Below, piece after piece: positions 40,855 through 50,021 of a stretch of DNA of 64,000 bases. Position 1 is the first letter of the stretch. Every line of letters begins with the position of its first letter. The notes beneath the pieces are model-generated. The model searched no databases, was not told where the DNA came from, and saw nothing but the letters and a program-made list of their open reading frames with translations. The DNA is from Pseudomonas baltica (lineage in GTDB: Bacteria; Pseudomonadota; Gammaproteobacteria; Pseudomonadales; Pseudomonadaceae). The DNA lies in the NCBI RefSeq assembly GCF_031880315.1, contig NZ_CP134771.1:3436501-3500500 (forward strand), written 5' to 3'. The position numbers were made by a program, and so were the translations under genes.

Positions 40855-41036
40855 GGTCGGTAAGGCCTTGTATGTGGGAGGTTGCGCGGCGTGTGAAGTG
40901 CGCTGTACAAAGCCTAGGGGGAAGGCTTTCCTGAAGTCCTCACGGGCTATTAAACATTTTGTGATAGTTGCCCGGAATCTATCGCTATATAGTTAGAAAT
41001 GTAGCGAATCATTGCGCTGCGCAGAGGAGAAAACCG

Positions 41037-41696
41037 GTGACCGCACGACCCAAGGAAGCTGTTGGCGAAGCGTACAGCATCGACTCCATGCGCTATGCCC
41101 AAGCGCAAACCTGGCGAGCTATCGAAGCATTGGCCGCGCGTATCAAGCCCGGCGTCAGCGAGTCCCAGGCCCGCGCGCTGGGCAAGCAGGTATTGCTGGA
41201 ACTGGACATGGAGCGGATCTGGCATCCGTTGCTCGTGCGGATCGGCGCCAACACCCTGAAGACCTTCGGGCAGCGCTCCGAAGGCGATCCGGTGCTGGGC
41301 GACGACGATATCTACTTCATTGACATGGGCGCGTGCTGGCAAGGCCACGAGGGCGATGCCGGTGCGACCTTCACCACCGGCAGTGACCCGCAAATGATTG
41401 CCTGTGCCGCGGCAGTCAAGACCTTGTTCGAGCAGGTTCAGGCGCGGTGGCAGCAGGGTCAGGTCACCGGGCTTGAGCTGTACGCTTACGCCGAGGAGCA
41501 GGCCGAGGCCCTGGGCTGGAAGCTCAACCTGAACATCAAGGGCCACCGCGTCAGCGATTTCCCCCATTCGGTACACAAGGGTGGCGACCTGGGCGACTTC
41601 GAGGCTGAGCCTGGCGCCGGGTTGTGGATTCTGGAGATCCAGATTGCGCATCCGACCGAGGCGTACGGGGCGTTTTATGAGGATCTGCTGGCTTGA
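41037..41696 (+). CDS. M24-family metallopeptidase-like protein
   Basis: A 219-residue pita-bread-fold protein. The metal ligands of M24 enzymes are visible: Asp in IYFIDMG, Asp in HEGDAGATFTTG, His near FPHSVHKGG, Glu in ILEIQIA and Glu in FYEDLL. It has only the C-terminal catalytic domain of the aminopeptidase P/creatinase family. The GTG at 41037 has GAGGAG ahead; the frame is open upstream without a good start. Substrate unknown. Confidence 0.85.
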   Translation: MTARPKEAVGEAYSIDSMRYAQAQTWRAIEALAARIKPGVSESQARALGKQVLLELDMERIWHPLLVRIGANTLKTFGQRSEGDPVLGDDDIYFIDMGACWQGHEGDAGATFTTGSDPQMIACAAAVKTLFEQVQARWQQGQVTGLELYAYAEEQAEALGWKLNLNIKGHRVSDFPHSVHKGGDLGDFEAEPGAGLWILEIQIAHPTEAYGAFYEDLLA

Positions 41697-41720
41697 TTGA
41701 GGCCGGTGGATTTGTATTGG

Positions 41721-41805
41721 CGCTTTCGCGGGCAAGCCTTGCTCCCACAGGGGATGACGCTGGAGCTGTTTGCACTGTGGGAGCAAGGTTTGACCGCCAA
41801 GAGGC
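41721..41805. repeat. REP pair
   Basis: Two opposed REP cores (CGCGGGCAAGCCTTGCTCCC and GGGAGCAAGGTTTGACCGCC) with a 24-base spacer, between two convergent genes. Confidence 0.75.
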
Positions 41806-41819
41806 CGGTGCAATCGAGA

Positions 41820-43061
41820 TCAATTCCCGGCGAACTCGACCTGCTCCGGCACCCGCGTCATCAACACCTTACCCGCCCGAATCGACACCCGCGCCTTGGC
41901 CTGGCGGCGCACCGCTTCATAGTCGCTCTCGGCATCCAGCACCACCAGATTGGCCGGGCGGCCCACGGCGATCCCGTATCCCTCGCCCAGATTCAGCGTG
42001 CGCGCACTGTTGTCAGTGACCAGATCCAGGCTGCGTGCGAGGTCGTCGAAGCCCATCATGTGGCAGATGTGCAAACCGGCATCCAGCACCCGCAGGATGT
42101 TGCCGTTGCCCAGTGGATACCATGGGTCCTTGATCGAATCCTGGCCAAAGCACACGTTCAGGCCCGCGCGATCGAGCTCGGCCACACGGGTGACGCCGCG
42201 GCGTTTCGGGAACGTGTCGAAACGTCCCTGTAGGTGAATGCTCTCGGTCGGGCACGAGACGAAGTTGATCCCCGACATTTTCAGCAAGCGGAACAGCTTG
42301 GAGCAGTACGCGTTGTCGTAGGAGCCCATGGCGGTGGTGTGGCTGGCCGTGACCCGGCTGCCCATGCCACGTACCCGGGCTTCTTCGGCTAGCACCTCGA
42401 GGAAGCGCGAGTGCGGGTCGTCGGTCTCGTCGCAGTGCACGTCCACCAGGCACCCGGTGCGCTCGGCCAGGTCCATGAGGAACTTGATCGAGCTGACGCC
42501 TTGCTCGCGGGTGTTCTCGAAATGCGGAATGCCCCCCACCACATCGGCACCGAGCTCGATCGCACGCTCCATCAACGCGCGGCCGCCGGCATAGGATTCG
42601 ATACCTTCTTGCGGAAAGGCGACGATCTGCAGATCGATCAGGTGCCGGGCTTCTTCTCGCACTTCAACCATGGCCTTGAGCGCGCCCAGGGTCGGATCGG
42701 TGACGTCGACGTGGGTGCGTACATGCTGAATGCCGTGCTCGGCGAGCATGCGAATGGTGGTGTGGGCGCGTTGCTTGGTGTCCTCATGGGTGATGGTCGC
42801 CTTGCGCTGCGCCCAGCGTTCGATGCCCTCGAACAGGGTGCCACTCATGTTCCATTCGGGCTCGCCGGCGGTCAGGGTCGCATCCAGATGGATGTGCGGC
42901 TCGACCATGGGCGCGATGAGCAACTGGCCACGGGCGTCGATATCGCCTGGCGTACCCGCGACAGTGCTTGCTTGTGCAGTGATGGCGCTGATGCGGTCGC
43001 CTTCGCAGGTCACGGTGTGCAGGCCAGGGGTCTTGCGCAGGGTAGCGTTGATGATCTTCAT
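41820..43061 (-). CDS. codA: cytosine deaminase
   Basis: Deaminates cytosine to uracil in pyrimidine salvage. It has 413 residues of the amidohydrolase superfamily. Metal and catalytic residues are visible in EPHIHLDATLT, VDVHCDETDDPHS, VTASHTTAMGS and CFGQDSIKDPW, as in E. coli CodA. No codB permease is adjacent; it is a single-gene unit. Confidence 0.93.
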   Translation of the reverse strand: MKIINATLRKTPGLHTVTCEGDRISAITAQASTVAGTPGDIDARGQLLIAPMVEPHIHLDATLTAGEPEWNMSGTLFEGIERWAQRKATITHEDTKQRAHTTIRMLAEHGIQHVRTHVDVTDPTLGALKAMVEVREEARHLIDLQIVAFPQEGIESYAGGRALMERAIELGADVVGGIPHFENTREQGVSSIKFLMDLAERTGCLVDVHCDETDDPHSRFLEVLAEEARVRGMGSRVTASHTTAMGSYDNAYCSKLFRLLKMSGINFVSCPTESIHLQGRFDTFPKRRGVTRVAELDRAGLNVCFGQDSIKDPWYPLGNGNILRVLDAGLHICHMMGFDDLARSLDLVTDNSARTLNLGEGYGIAVGRPANLVVLDAESDYEAVRRQAKARVSIRAGKVLMTRVPEQVEFAGN

Positions 43062-43287
43062 GGGCGGTCCTGTAGATGGCTACCACCGCAGCTTTCACGG
43101 GAATGAGTGCAGCGTCAAGCGGGTGCTGTGGCGGTGGCGGATTCCATTGCTGTGGGGTGGCGGTAACGGCCACTTCGCCGCCGAACGCGCACCCATCCCC
43201 CACATAGCCGACTGGGCCCGAGTCGTATACCTGTGGGGGGCGAGTTCTGCCTGCGAAGGCGTTCTTGAGTCTGCAGTCGCAGTCGAG

Positions 43288-44928
43288 TCAGATCCGGAAG
43301 CGACCCACCAACGTATTGAACGACACCGCCAGGCTCGACAGCTCCTGCGCCGCCGCTTTGCTCTGCTGGGCACCGGCAGCCGACTGGGTCGACAGGTCCT
43401 GAATGTTCAACAGGTTGCGGTCGACTTCGCGGGCGACGTGGGCCTGTTCTTCCGAGGCCGTGGCGATGACCATGTTGCGGTCGTTGATCTGCGCGATACC
43501 GTCGGCGATCAACTCCAGCGCTTCACCGGTCTGCCGGGCGAGCGCCTGGGTGTCGGTCACCAGTGTCTGGCTCTTGTGCATGGCGCCCACGGCCTGGTCG
43601 GCGCTTAGCTGTACCGACGAAATCATGCCTTCGATCTCGCCAGTCGATGCCTGAGTGCGGGCCGCCAAAGCACGGACCTCATCGGCTACCACGGCAAAGC
43701 CACGGCCCTGTTCCCCAGCGCGGGCAGCCTCAATGGCCGCGTTGAGGGCCAGCAGGTTGGTCTGGTCGGCGATCGCGCGGATCACGTCGAGCACCTTGCC
43801 GATATCCCGTACCTGGCCTGCCAAGTCCTGAACCATGGTGGTCGATGCAGCGATTTCAGTGGTCGCGCCATTGATGGCCGTCACCGCGTCGCGAGCTTTG
43901 TGTCGGCCATCGCTGGCTTGCTGGCTGGTGGTCTTGGAGGCTTCGGAGGTCGATACCGCGTTGTGTGCGACCTCTTCCACCGCCGAGGTCATCTCGGTGA
44001 CCGCAGTGGCAGCCTGCTGGATCTCGTCGTTCTGCCGTACCAGGCCGCGGCTCGAATTGTCGGTCACGGTGTTGAGCTCTTCCGCAGCGCCTGCCAGTTG
44101 ATCCGAAGCGCTGGCGATCTGCTGAATGGTGCTCTTGAGGCTGTTCTGCATGTCGTTGAGGGCGCTCAACAGTTGACCGGCTTCGTCCTTGCCGGTGCTG
44201 ACGATGCTCTGGGTCAGATCGCCGCTGGCAATGCGTTGGGCGCTGGCCACGGCAGTGGCGATAGGACGGCTGATCAGGCGGCTGATCATCAGCCCAAGCA
44301 GTAGCGCTGCGATAAAGGCCAGCACGATGCCGGAATAGAGCACGGTCTTGGCCGAGGATTCTCGCTGTTGAGCCTGTTCGGCGCCTTCCTTGACCTGTCG
44401 ATCGTTGGAGTCGGACATCACGGTCAACTCGTCCATGACCACCCGGTAGGCTTTTTGCACATCGCCCAGCAGCAGAACGCGCGCATTGTCCACATCCCCT
44501 GCCTTCAGCAGCGTCAGATACTGCTGGATCATGGCCTGGTAGGCCGGCCAATCGCGGTCCATCTGGTCACCGGCGGCGCGTTCGTCGTCATCCAGCGGTG
44601 TCTTGCGGTACTGCGCGTAGGCTTTTTCGCTCGCTTGGCGGTTGGCGTCCATGGAAGCGAGAAACTCGTCCTTGACGCTTTGCGGAGCGCTGGAGGCGCT
44701 GGCCAGGTACAGCCGATACAGGTCGCGACTCTGACCGACCGCTTTGATCTTGGCCTGCGCGGTGCCGGCGACGGACACCAGGTTGTTGCTGAACACCGAT
44801 TTCAGGCTCTCGGATAGCTGGCCGATGCCGCGGCTACCCAGGAGTCCGACCACCAGGGTGATCAACGCACATAGGGCGAAGCCCAGGATCAGCTTGGTCG
44901 AGAGTTTTGCATCGTTTAGCCAGCGCAT
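43288..44928 (-). CDS. methyl-accepting chemotaxis protein
   Basis: A chemoreceptor of 546 residues. Transmembrane helices lie at about 12-32 and 192-212 and enclose a four-helix-bundle (4HB) ligand domain of ~155 residues. A HAMP domain follows ([20 protein letters not shown]) and then the cytoplasmic signalling coil with the hairpin tip ([35 protein letters not shown], conserved core [16 protein letters not shown]). The ligand is not known. Confidence 0.95.
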   Translation of the reverse strand: MRWLNDAKLSTKLILGFALCALITLVVGLLGSRGIGQLSESLKSVFSNNLVSVAGTAQAKIKAVGQSRDLYRLYLASASSAPQSVKDEFLASMDANRQASEKAYAQYRKTPLDDDERAAGDQMDRDWPAYQAMIQQYLTLLKAGDVDNARVLLLGDVQKAYRVVMDELTVMSDSNDRQVKEGAEQAQQRESSAKTVLYSGIVLAFIAALLLGLMISRLISRPIATAVASAQRIASGDLTQSIVSTGKDEAGQLLSALNDMQNSLKSTIQQIASASDQLAGAAEELNTVTDNSSRGLVRQNDEIQQAATAVTEMTSAVEEVAHNAVSTSEASKTTSQQASDGRHKARDAVTAINGATTEIAASTTMVQDLAGQVRDIGKVLDVIRAIADQTNLLALNAAIEAARAGEQGRGFAVVADEVRALAARTQASTGEIEGMISSVQLSADQAVGAMHKSQTLVTDTQALARQTGEALELIADGIAQINDRNMVIATASEEQAHVAREVDRNLLNIQDLSTQSAAGAQQSKAAAQELSSLAVSFNTLVGRFRI

Positions 44929-45366
44929 CGTTTCGTCCTGAAGAAGTAAGCGGTGCCGACCCAGGGAAGGCAGGGTCAGTTGTCGTACTTCTATCGGACA
45001 GTTTTTTGCGAGCTAAAGGCTTTTTTTGCCATTAATTCGAATTTAAACGCTCTGGGACGGGCGTTAAAGGCTGATATGGCATTGTGCATCGCAAATTTCG
45101 GGAATCCGTCCGTTCAGACTGAACTGGCTGTACAAAAAACAACCTTGAATGCTGTGTTTACGTGCATGCCCCCCTACCAAGAACCCCAAAACCCCCTGTT
45201 TAGAGCCGTTGAGCGAAAAAGATTAGTGGCGTTTTGCCGTTAATATGTTGCTAAATGTAAGAGTGTGAAATATTATTTTTGTCTTGTATGACATCGTACT
45301 GGTGCGATTCGCCGTTCGAGCGAGCGCCTGATGTCGCGCGGTATCCAAACCTGTGATGAGTACTGA
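44929..45366. other. AT-rich divergent control region, no gene
   Basis: 438 bases between the chemoreceptor gene and the dehydrogenase operon. One open frame (44953-45243) shows no protein-like features. The DNA is distinctly AT-rich and must carry both promoters. A dyad TGTC-TTGTAT-GACA (45280-45293) lies 74 bases before the cytochrome start and is a candidate operator. Confidence 0.5.
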
Positions 45367-46788
45367 ATGCAGTCGCCAACGATCGAACTCGTGCCGAGGA
45401 ATGTTCTCAAGGGCAGGGGCACCGCGCGTGCCGTCGCCGCTTTTCTGACCCTGATGCTGTGCGCTGCGGGCGCCGCTCAAGCTGAGCCGCTAGGCGCCGA
45501 CGCGTCCCCAGGCAAACGCCTGGCCGTGGCTGCCGACTGTGTGGCGTGCCATACCGCACCGGGTGGCAAACCCTTTGCGGGCGGCTACGCGCTCAGCTCG
45601 CCGATGGGGGTGATTTACTCGACCAACATCACCCCTTCGAAAACCGCTGGCATCGGTGGGTACAGTCAGGAAGACTTCGCCCGGGCAGTTCGTGATGGTG
45701 TGGCGGCGGATGGCAGCCACCTGTATCCGGCCATGCCTTATACCTCCTACGCGAAGATGACCGATGGCGACATTGCTGCGCTGTATGCCTACTTCATGCA
45801 CGAAGTGCAGCCGGTAGACGCACCGACACCGAAAACCGCACTGGCCTTCCCGTTCAACATGCGCGCCTCGATGATCGGCTGGAACGCGCTGTTCCACAGC
45901 GCCCAGCGCTTTGTGCCTGACTCGCAGAAGTCGGCCGAGGTCAACCGCGGCAACTATCTGGTCAATGCCCTGGCCCACTGCGACACCTGCCACACCCCTC
46001 GCAATCTGCTGATGGGTGCGGACAACAGCAAGGCACTATCGGGTGGATCGCTGGGCGGTTGGTATGCGCCCAACATCACCTCCGACAAAGTCAGCGGGAT
46101 CGGTGCCTGGTCAACCGACGAACTGGTCGCCTATCTGCGCACCGGCCATGTAGAGGGCAAGGCCCAGGCCGCAGGCCCGATGGCGGAAGCGGTAGAAAAC
46201 AGCCTGCAGCACCTGGATGACGGCGACCTCAAGGCCATCGCCACCTACCTGTTGCAGACCCCACCTATCAGCACCGGAGAAACCAAGGCGCGCCACGATT
46301 TTGGCCAAGCCTCGGCCAACGAGCTGACCCTGCGTGGCACTAAACCCGAAGACCCAGGCTTTCACATTTTCAGCGGGACGTGCGCCAACTGCCATCAGCC
46401 CAACGGCCAAGGCAACAGCCAGTACCCGTCGCTGTTCCACAACACCGCGACGGCTCGGGCCGACAACCTGGTGGCGGCGATCATCTACGGTGTTCATCGC
46501 GAAGTCGATGGTGTAGCCATCGATATGCCGGCCTTCGGCCCCGATGCGTTGTTCACCGATCGCTTGAACGACCAGCAGATCGCCGATGTGAGCAACTACG
46601 TGCTGGGCCAGTTCGGCAACGGCGTCCTGAAAGTCAGCGCCGCCGATGTCGCCCAGACCCGCGCTGGCGGCCCGCCATCGCTGCTGGTGACCCTGGCGAA
46701 ATTCACTATCCCGGCCATCGTGGTCGTGTGCCTGCTGATCGCGCTGGGGTTGTGGTTGATCGTGCGCCGCCAGCGCAAGGTGGCTTGA
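45367..46788 (+). CDS. membrane-anchored trihaem cytochrome c subunit of a FAD dehydrogenase
   Basis: A 473-residue periplasmic cytochrome. After a signal peptide (AAFLTLMLCAAGAAQA), three c-type haem sites are present: CVACH (58-62), CDTCH and CANCH. A C-terminal membrane helix (IPAIVVVCLLIALGLWLIV) anchors it. It takes electrons from the FAD subunit encoded two genes on and passes them to ubiquinone, as in gluconate, sorbitol and alcohol dehydrogenases of this family. It is the first gene of the operon here; in many gluconate dehydrogenase operons the cytochrome comes last. The start is uncertain because no good SD is seen. Confidence 0.92.
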   Translation: MQSPTIELVPRNVLKGRGTARAVAAFLTLMLCAAGAAQAEPLGADASPGKRLAVAADCVACHTAPGGKPFAGGYALSSPMGVIYSTNITPSKTAGIGGYSQEDFARAVRDGVAADGSHLYPAMPYTSYAKMTDGDIAALYAYFMHEVQPVDAPTPKTALAFPFNMRASMIGWNALFHSAQRFVPDSQKSAEVNRGNYLVNALAHCDTCHTPRNLLMGADNSKALSGGSLGGWYAPNITSDKVSGIGAWSTDELVAYLRTGHVEGKAQAAGPMAEAVENSLQHLDDGDLKAIATYLLQTPPISTGETKARHDFGQASANELTLRGTKPEDPGFHIFSGTCANCHQPNGQGNSQYPSLFHNTATARADNLVAAIIYGVHREVDGVAIDMPAFGPDALFTDRLNDQQIADVSNYVLGQFGNGVLKVSAADVAQTRAGGPPSLLVTLAKFTIPAIVVVCLLIALGLWLIVRRQRKVA

Positions 46789-46791
46789 GCA

Positions 46792-47343
46792 ATGGATACT
46801 TCAATGAACCACACACAAAGCCCGAATCAAGACCACGACCTGCGGGGGCTGTCACGCCGCAACCTGCTGCGCGGCTCGGTGACCCTAGGCCTGGCCACTC
46901 TGGTAGGGGCTGCCTTGCCTTGGCAGTCGGTGTTGGCCGCTGCGCCGAGCGATACCGATTTCGTCGCGCTGTCATCGTTCCTCGTCAGCCGCCCGGTCAA
47001 TCCGGTGCTGGCGGCGCGTTACTACAAGGCGCTGGACAAGCGCGCGCCGAACTTCTCGACCAACGTCATCGCCCTCCAGCAACTGATTGCTGCCCAAGGC
47101 TACAAGCACGTCGATGAGTACCTGGCGCAAGCCAGCGACACCTCGCTCAAGGCCACCGCCACCAGCATCGTTTCGGCTTGGTATCTGGGTATCGTCGGCG
47201 AGCCGGTGGACGCAGAGTTGATCGCGTACTCCCAAGCCATGATGTACCAGCCGACCCACGGCATTCTGATTATCCCTACCTACGGGGGAGGCCCCGCGAC
47301 CTGGGGCGCCAAACCCGTCATCAAGCAGGACACCAGTCTATGA
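46792..47343 (+). CDS. small (gamma) subunit of the membrane FAD dehydrogenase
   Basis: A 183-residue subunit with a twin-arginine-type signal (LSRRNLLRGSVTLGLATLVG). Such subunits carry the folded FAD subunit across the membrane by the Tat route and stabilise the complex. The motif FLVSRPVNPVLAARYYKAL is typical of the gluconate 2-dehydrogenase / sugar dehydrogenase small subunit. It begins 3 bases after the cytochrome stop; the ATG at 46804 is an alternative start. Confidence 0.88.
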   Translation: MDTSMNHTQSPNQDHDLRGLSRRNLLRGSVTLGLATLVGAALPWQSVLAAAPSDTDFVALSSFLVSRPVNPVLAARYYKALDKRAPNFSTNVIALQQLIAAQGYKHVDEYLAQASDTSLKATATSIVSAWYLGIVGEPVDAELIAYSQAMMYQPTHGILIIPTYGGGPATWGAKPVIKQDTSL

Positions 47344-48974
47344 GCAGCGCTGAATTCGATGCCGACGTCGTTATCATCGGCTCCGGCGTCATGGGCGGGC
47401 TGATCGCCACCGAGCTGGCCAAGGCCAACAAGTCGGTGATCGTCCTCGAGGCCGGCCCGCGGGTCAATCGCCGCGACATCGTCGAAACCTTCCGCAACGC
47501 GCCGGTCAAGCTGTCGCTGGCCAACGCCAAGCTGCAGGGCGCCGGCTCGCCTTACCCGAGCCTGCCCCATGCGCCATCCACCTATGGCGACTACCTGCAG
47601 CAAGTCGGCCCGGTCAAATACAACACCTCGTACCTGCGCGTAGTCGGTGGCACTACCTGGCACTTCGGTTCATCGCTGTGGCGGATGCTGCCCAACGACT
47701 TCCGCCTCAAGTCGCTGTACGGCCGCGGTCGCGATTGGCCAATCAGTTATGACGAGCTCGAGCCGTTCTATGCTCGCGCCGAAACCGAGTTGGGCGTGTC
47801 CGGCGTCGATGGTCAGGATGAAAGCGGGCAGGGCGGCAAGGCTTGGCCACCGCGCTCGATTCCGTATCCGATGGAGGGGCTGAAGCCGAGCTACATGTTC
47901 AAGCGCCTCTCGGAGATGCTCGGCAAGGGTGGCTACAACCCGATTCTGGAGCCCAACGGCCGCGCTACCCGTCCTTACGGCAAGCGTCCGCCGTGTGCGG
48001 GCAACAACAACTGCAACCCGGTGTGCCCGATCGCCGCCAAGTATGATGGCTCGATGCACATCGACGAAGCCGAACGCCATGGTGCCAAGGTGCTCGACAA
48101 CTCGGTGGTGTACAAGATCGAAGCCGGTGACGACGGCAAAATCACCGCGATCTGGTACATGCGCCCGGACAAGACCCAGCACAAGCTGACCGCCAAGACC
48201 TTCGTGCTGGCAGCTTACGGCATCGAGTCGCCGAAGCTGCTGTTGATGTCGACCTCCGACAGGTACCCCAACGGCATCGCCAACTCTTCCGACCAGGTCG
48301 GCCGCAATCTGATGGACCACACCGGCATCAGCATGAACGTCATGACCAAGGAAGACATGTGGCCTGGCGAGGGCCCGACCCAGCTGCTGGTGTACCTCAA
48401 CAGCCGCGACGGCGAATTCCGCAAGGACTACCCGAGCTACAAGATCAAGGTGCGCAATACCGTGCCGACTTCGCAGATCACCTCCGGGTTGATCGCCAAA
48501 GGTGTGCTGGGCTCCAAGCTCGACGAGGGCATCCGCCTGCAGTCGGCGCGTTCGCTGAACTGGGCGGTGGACTTCGAGACCCTGCCGTTGCCAGAGAACC
48601 GCGTGACGCCGAGCAAGACCAAGTTCGACGCCATCGGCCTGCCAGTACCTGAGATCTACTACAGCGTCCCGGACTACTGGCACGCCGGCAAGGCCAAGGC
48701 GCTGGAAGACTTCCAGCAGTTTGCCAAGCTGCTCGATGCCGACATTCTCAGCACCGACGTGGGCTTCCAGAACCGCCAGCACATCATGGGCACGACCATC
48801 ATGGGCGACGATCCGAAGGATTCAGTGGTGGACCGGGATTGCCGTACCCATGACCACCACAATCTGTTCATTGCCGGGACCAGCGTGATGCCGTCGGCGT
48901 CGTGCGTGAACCCGACCCTTACCGGAGCCGCCCTCAGCCTGCGTATCGCCGATGTGTTGGTCAAAGAAGTCTGA
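47340..48974 (+). CDS. FAD-binding GMC-family catalytic subunit of the membrane dehydrogenase
   Basis: The catalytic subunit, 544 residues. The FAD motif is IIGSGVMGGLIATELAKANK near the N-terminus, YLRVVGGTTWHFGSS is the second GMC block, and the C-terminal catalytic His/Asn region is seen in RTHDHHNLFIAGTSVMPS and NPTLTGAALSLRIAD. CAGNNNCNPVCPIAAK holds cysteines that may bind a 3Fe-4S cluster, as in fungal-like FAD glucose dehydrogenases. It overlaps the small-subunit stop by four bases. Likely substrates are gluconate, a ketogluconate or a polyol; sequence alone does not decide. Confidence 0.92.
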   Translation: MSSAEFDADVVIIGSGVMGGLIATELAKANKSVIVLEAGPRVNRRDIVETFRNAPVKLSLANAKLQGAGSPYPSLPHAPSTYGDYLQQVGPVKYNTSYLRVVGGTTWHFGSSLWRMLPNDFRLKSLYGRGRDWPISYDELEPFYARAETELGVSGVDGQDESGQGGKAWPPRSIPYPMEGLKPSYMFKRLSEMLGKGGYNPILEPNGRATRPYGKRPPCAGNNNCNPVCPIAAKYDGSMHIDEAERHGAKVLDNSVVYKIEAGDDGKITAIWYMRPDKTQHKLTAKTFVLAAYGIESPKLLLMSTSDRYPNGIANSSDQVGRNLMDHTGISMNVMTKEDMWPGEGPTQLLVYLNSRDGEFRKDYPSYKIKVRNTVPTSQITSGLIAKGVLGSKLDEGIRLQSARSLNWAVDFETLPLPENRVTPSKTKFDAIGLPVPEIYYSVPDYWHAGKAKALEDFQQFAKLLDADILSTDVGFQNRQHIMGTTIMGDDPKDSVVDRDCRTHDHHNLFIAGTSVMPSASCVNPTLTGAALSLRIADVLVKEV

Positions 48975-48986
48975 CGTCACCTCACG

Positions 48987-49015
48987 GCCCCCTCGTTACC
49001 CTGTAGCGAGGGGGC
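48987..49015 (+). terminator. hairpin ending the dehydrogenase operon
   Basis: A 9-bp stem GCCCCCTCG/CGAGGGGGC with an 11-base loop, 12 bases after the stop and between convergent genes. There is no T-run. Confidence 0.5.
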
Positions 49016-49039
49016 TCGCCCCCGATAGGCCATCGTTGT

Positions 49040-49942
49040 TTACAGCAACACCCCATCCTTCGCTTGCAGCACCAGCGGCGCTTCTTCATCCAGCAACTCC
49101 AGCACCGCAATCTCTACATTCCGGCACATGGCATCCAGCGGCAGGTCATTGGGCTGCCTGTCGAATGGGTCGGCAATCTGATCACCCAGCGCATCCAGGC
49201 CGAAGAATGTATAGGCCAGCACGCACACCGCAAACGGCGTGAACCAGCCGATGGCGTCGACCAGGCAGAACGGCAGCAGAAAGCAGTACACGTGAACCAC
49301 GCGGTGCAGCATGAGGATGTAGGGGTAGGGGATCGGTGTGCCCTTGATCCGCTCGCAGCCGCCCAGCACGTAAGACAACCGCGTCAGTTGCTGATCGATA
49401 TTGAGCTGCGCGGCGGTGCCCGCCTGGGTCTCGCGAACGGCATTCATATAGCCTTTGCCGAGTTCACCCAGCACCGCGTTGGGCAGGTGCTGTTTGAGCT
49501 TGCCGTCGCCGATCCATTGCTGGGCTGGCTCGTACGGGGGATCAGCACGCAGATGGTTCTTCAGCGCGTGGCTGAAAACGATCAGGCCCTGGCCCAGATG
49601 CCGACGCTGTTCCACGCCGAGGTCGGGCAGCAGGCTGAGGCTCTGACGCGTGAGGTTGCGGCTGACGATCAGCAATTCGCCCCACAGGGTGCGGGCCTCC
49701 CAGAAGCGCTGATAGGCCACGGTGTTACGAAAGCCGAGGAAGATCGCGAGCGTCAGCCCCCACAAGGTGAAGGGCGTGGCGGTGAGGATGACCTTGAAGT
49801 GGAACAGCGTGCCGTGGATGGCGACCACTGCCGAACTCACCAGCACGGTAAACAGCACCTTGCGCCAGATGGCCGGGATGATCGAGCCATTGATGCCGAA
49901 CAGCAAGGTCAGGGTGGACAGGTTTTGAGGGCGAATGATCAA
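49040..49942 (-). CDS. bestrophin-family ion channel protein
   Basis: A 300-residue membrane protein of the bestrophin/UPF0187 group. Features are FLGFRNTVAYQRFWEARTLWGEL near residues 65-95, several membrane helices (VLFTVLVSSAVVAIHGTLF; FCLVDAIGWFTPFAVCVLAYTFFGLDAL) and the C-terminal IADPFDRQPNDLPLDAMC. Bacterial homologues are pentameric cation- or anion-selective channels. Confidence 0.9.
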   Translation of the reverse strand: MIIRPQNLSTLTLLFGINGSIIPAIWRKVLFTVLVSSAVVAIHGTLFHFKVILTATPFTLWGLTLAIFLGFRNTVAYQRFWEARTLWGELLIVSRNLTRQSLSLLPDLGVEQRRHLGQGLIVFSHALKNHLRADPPYEPAQQWIGDGKLKQHLPNAVLGELGKGYMNAVRETQAGTAAQLNIDQQLTRLSYVLGGCERIKGTPIPYPYILMLHRVVHVYCFLLPFCLVDAIGWFTPFAVCVLAYTFFGLDALGDQIADPFDRQPNDLPLDAMCRNVEIAVLELLDEEAPLVLQAKDGVLL

Positions 49943-50021
49943 GGGCGTCGACCGCTATAAGTGAGGTGCCCAAGTGTAACTGCTGGAGGGATGATCGTCC
50001 GCCACCCTCCAGCGTTGCGCG

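Noticed and set aside
44929..45020. Possible FliA (sigma-28) promoter before the chemoreceptor
   Set aside because: A CCGATA -10-like block is present on the minus strand but no TAAA or TCAA element occurs at the required distance.
44953..45243. 96-residue open frame between chemoreceptor and cytochrome genes
   Set aside because: No SD, no family likeness, AT-rich intergenic composition, and it would cover both promoters.
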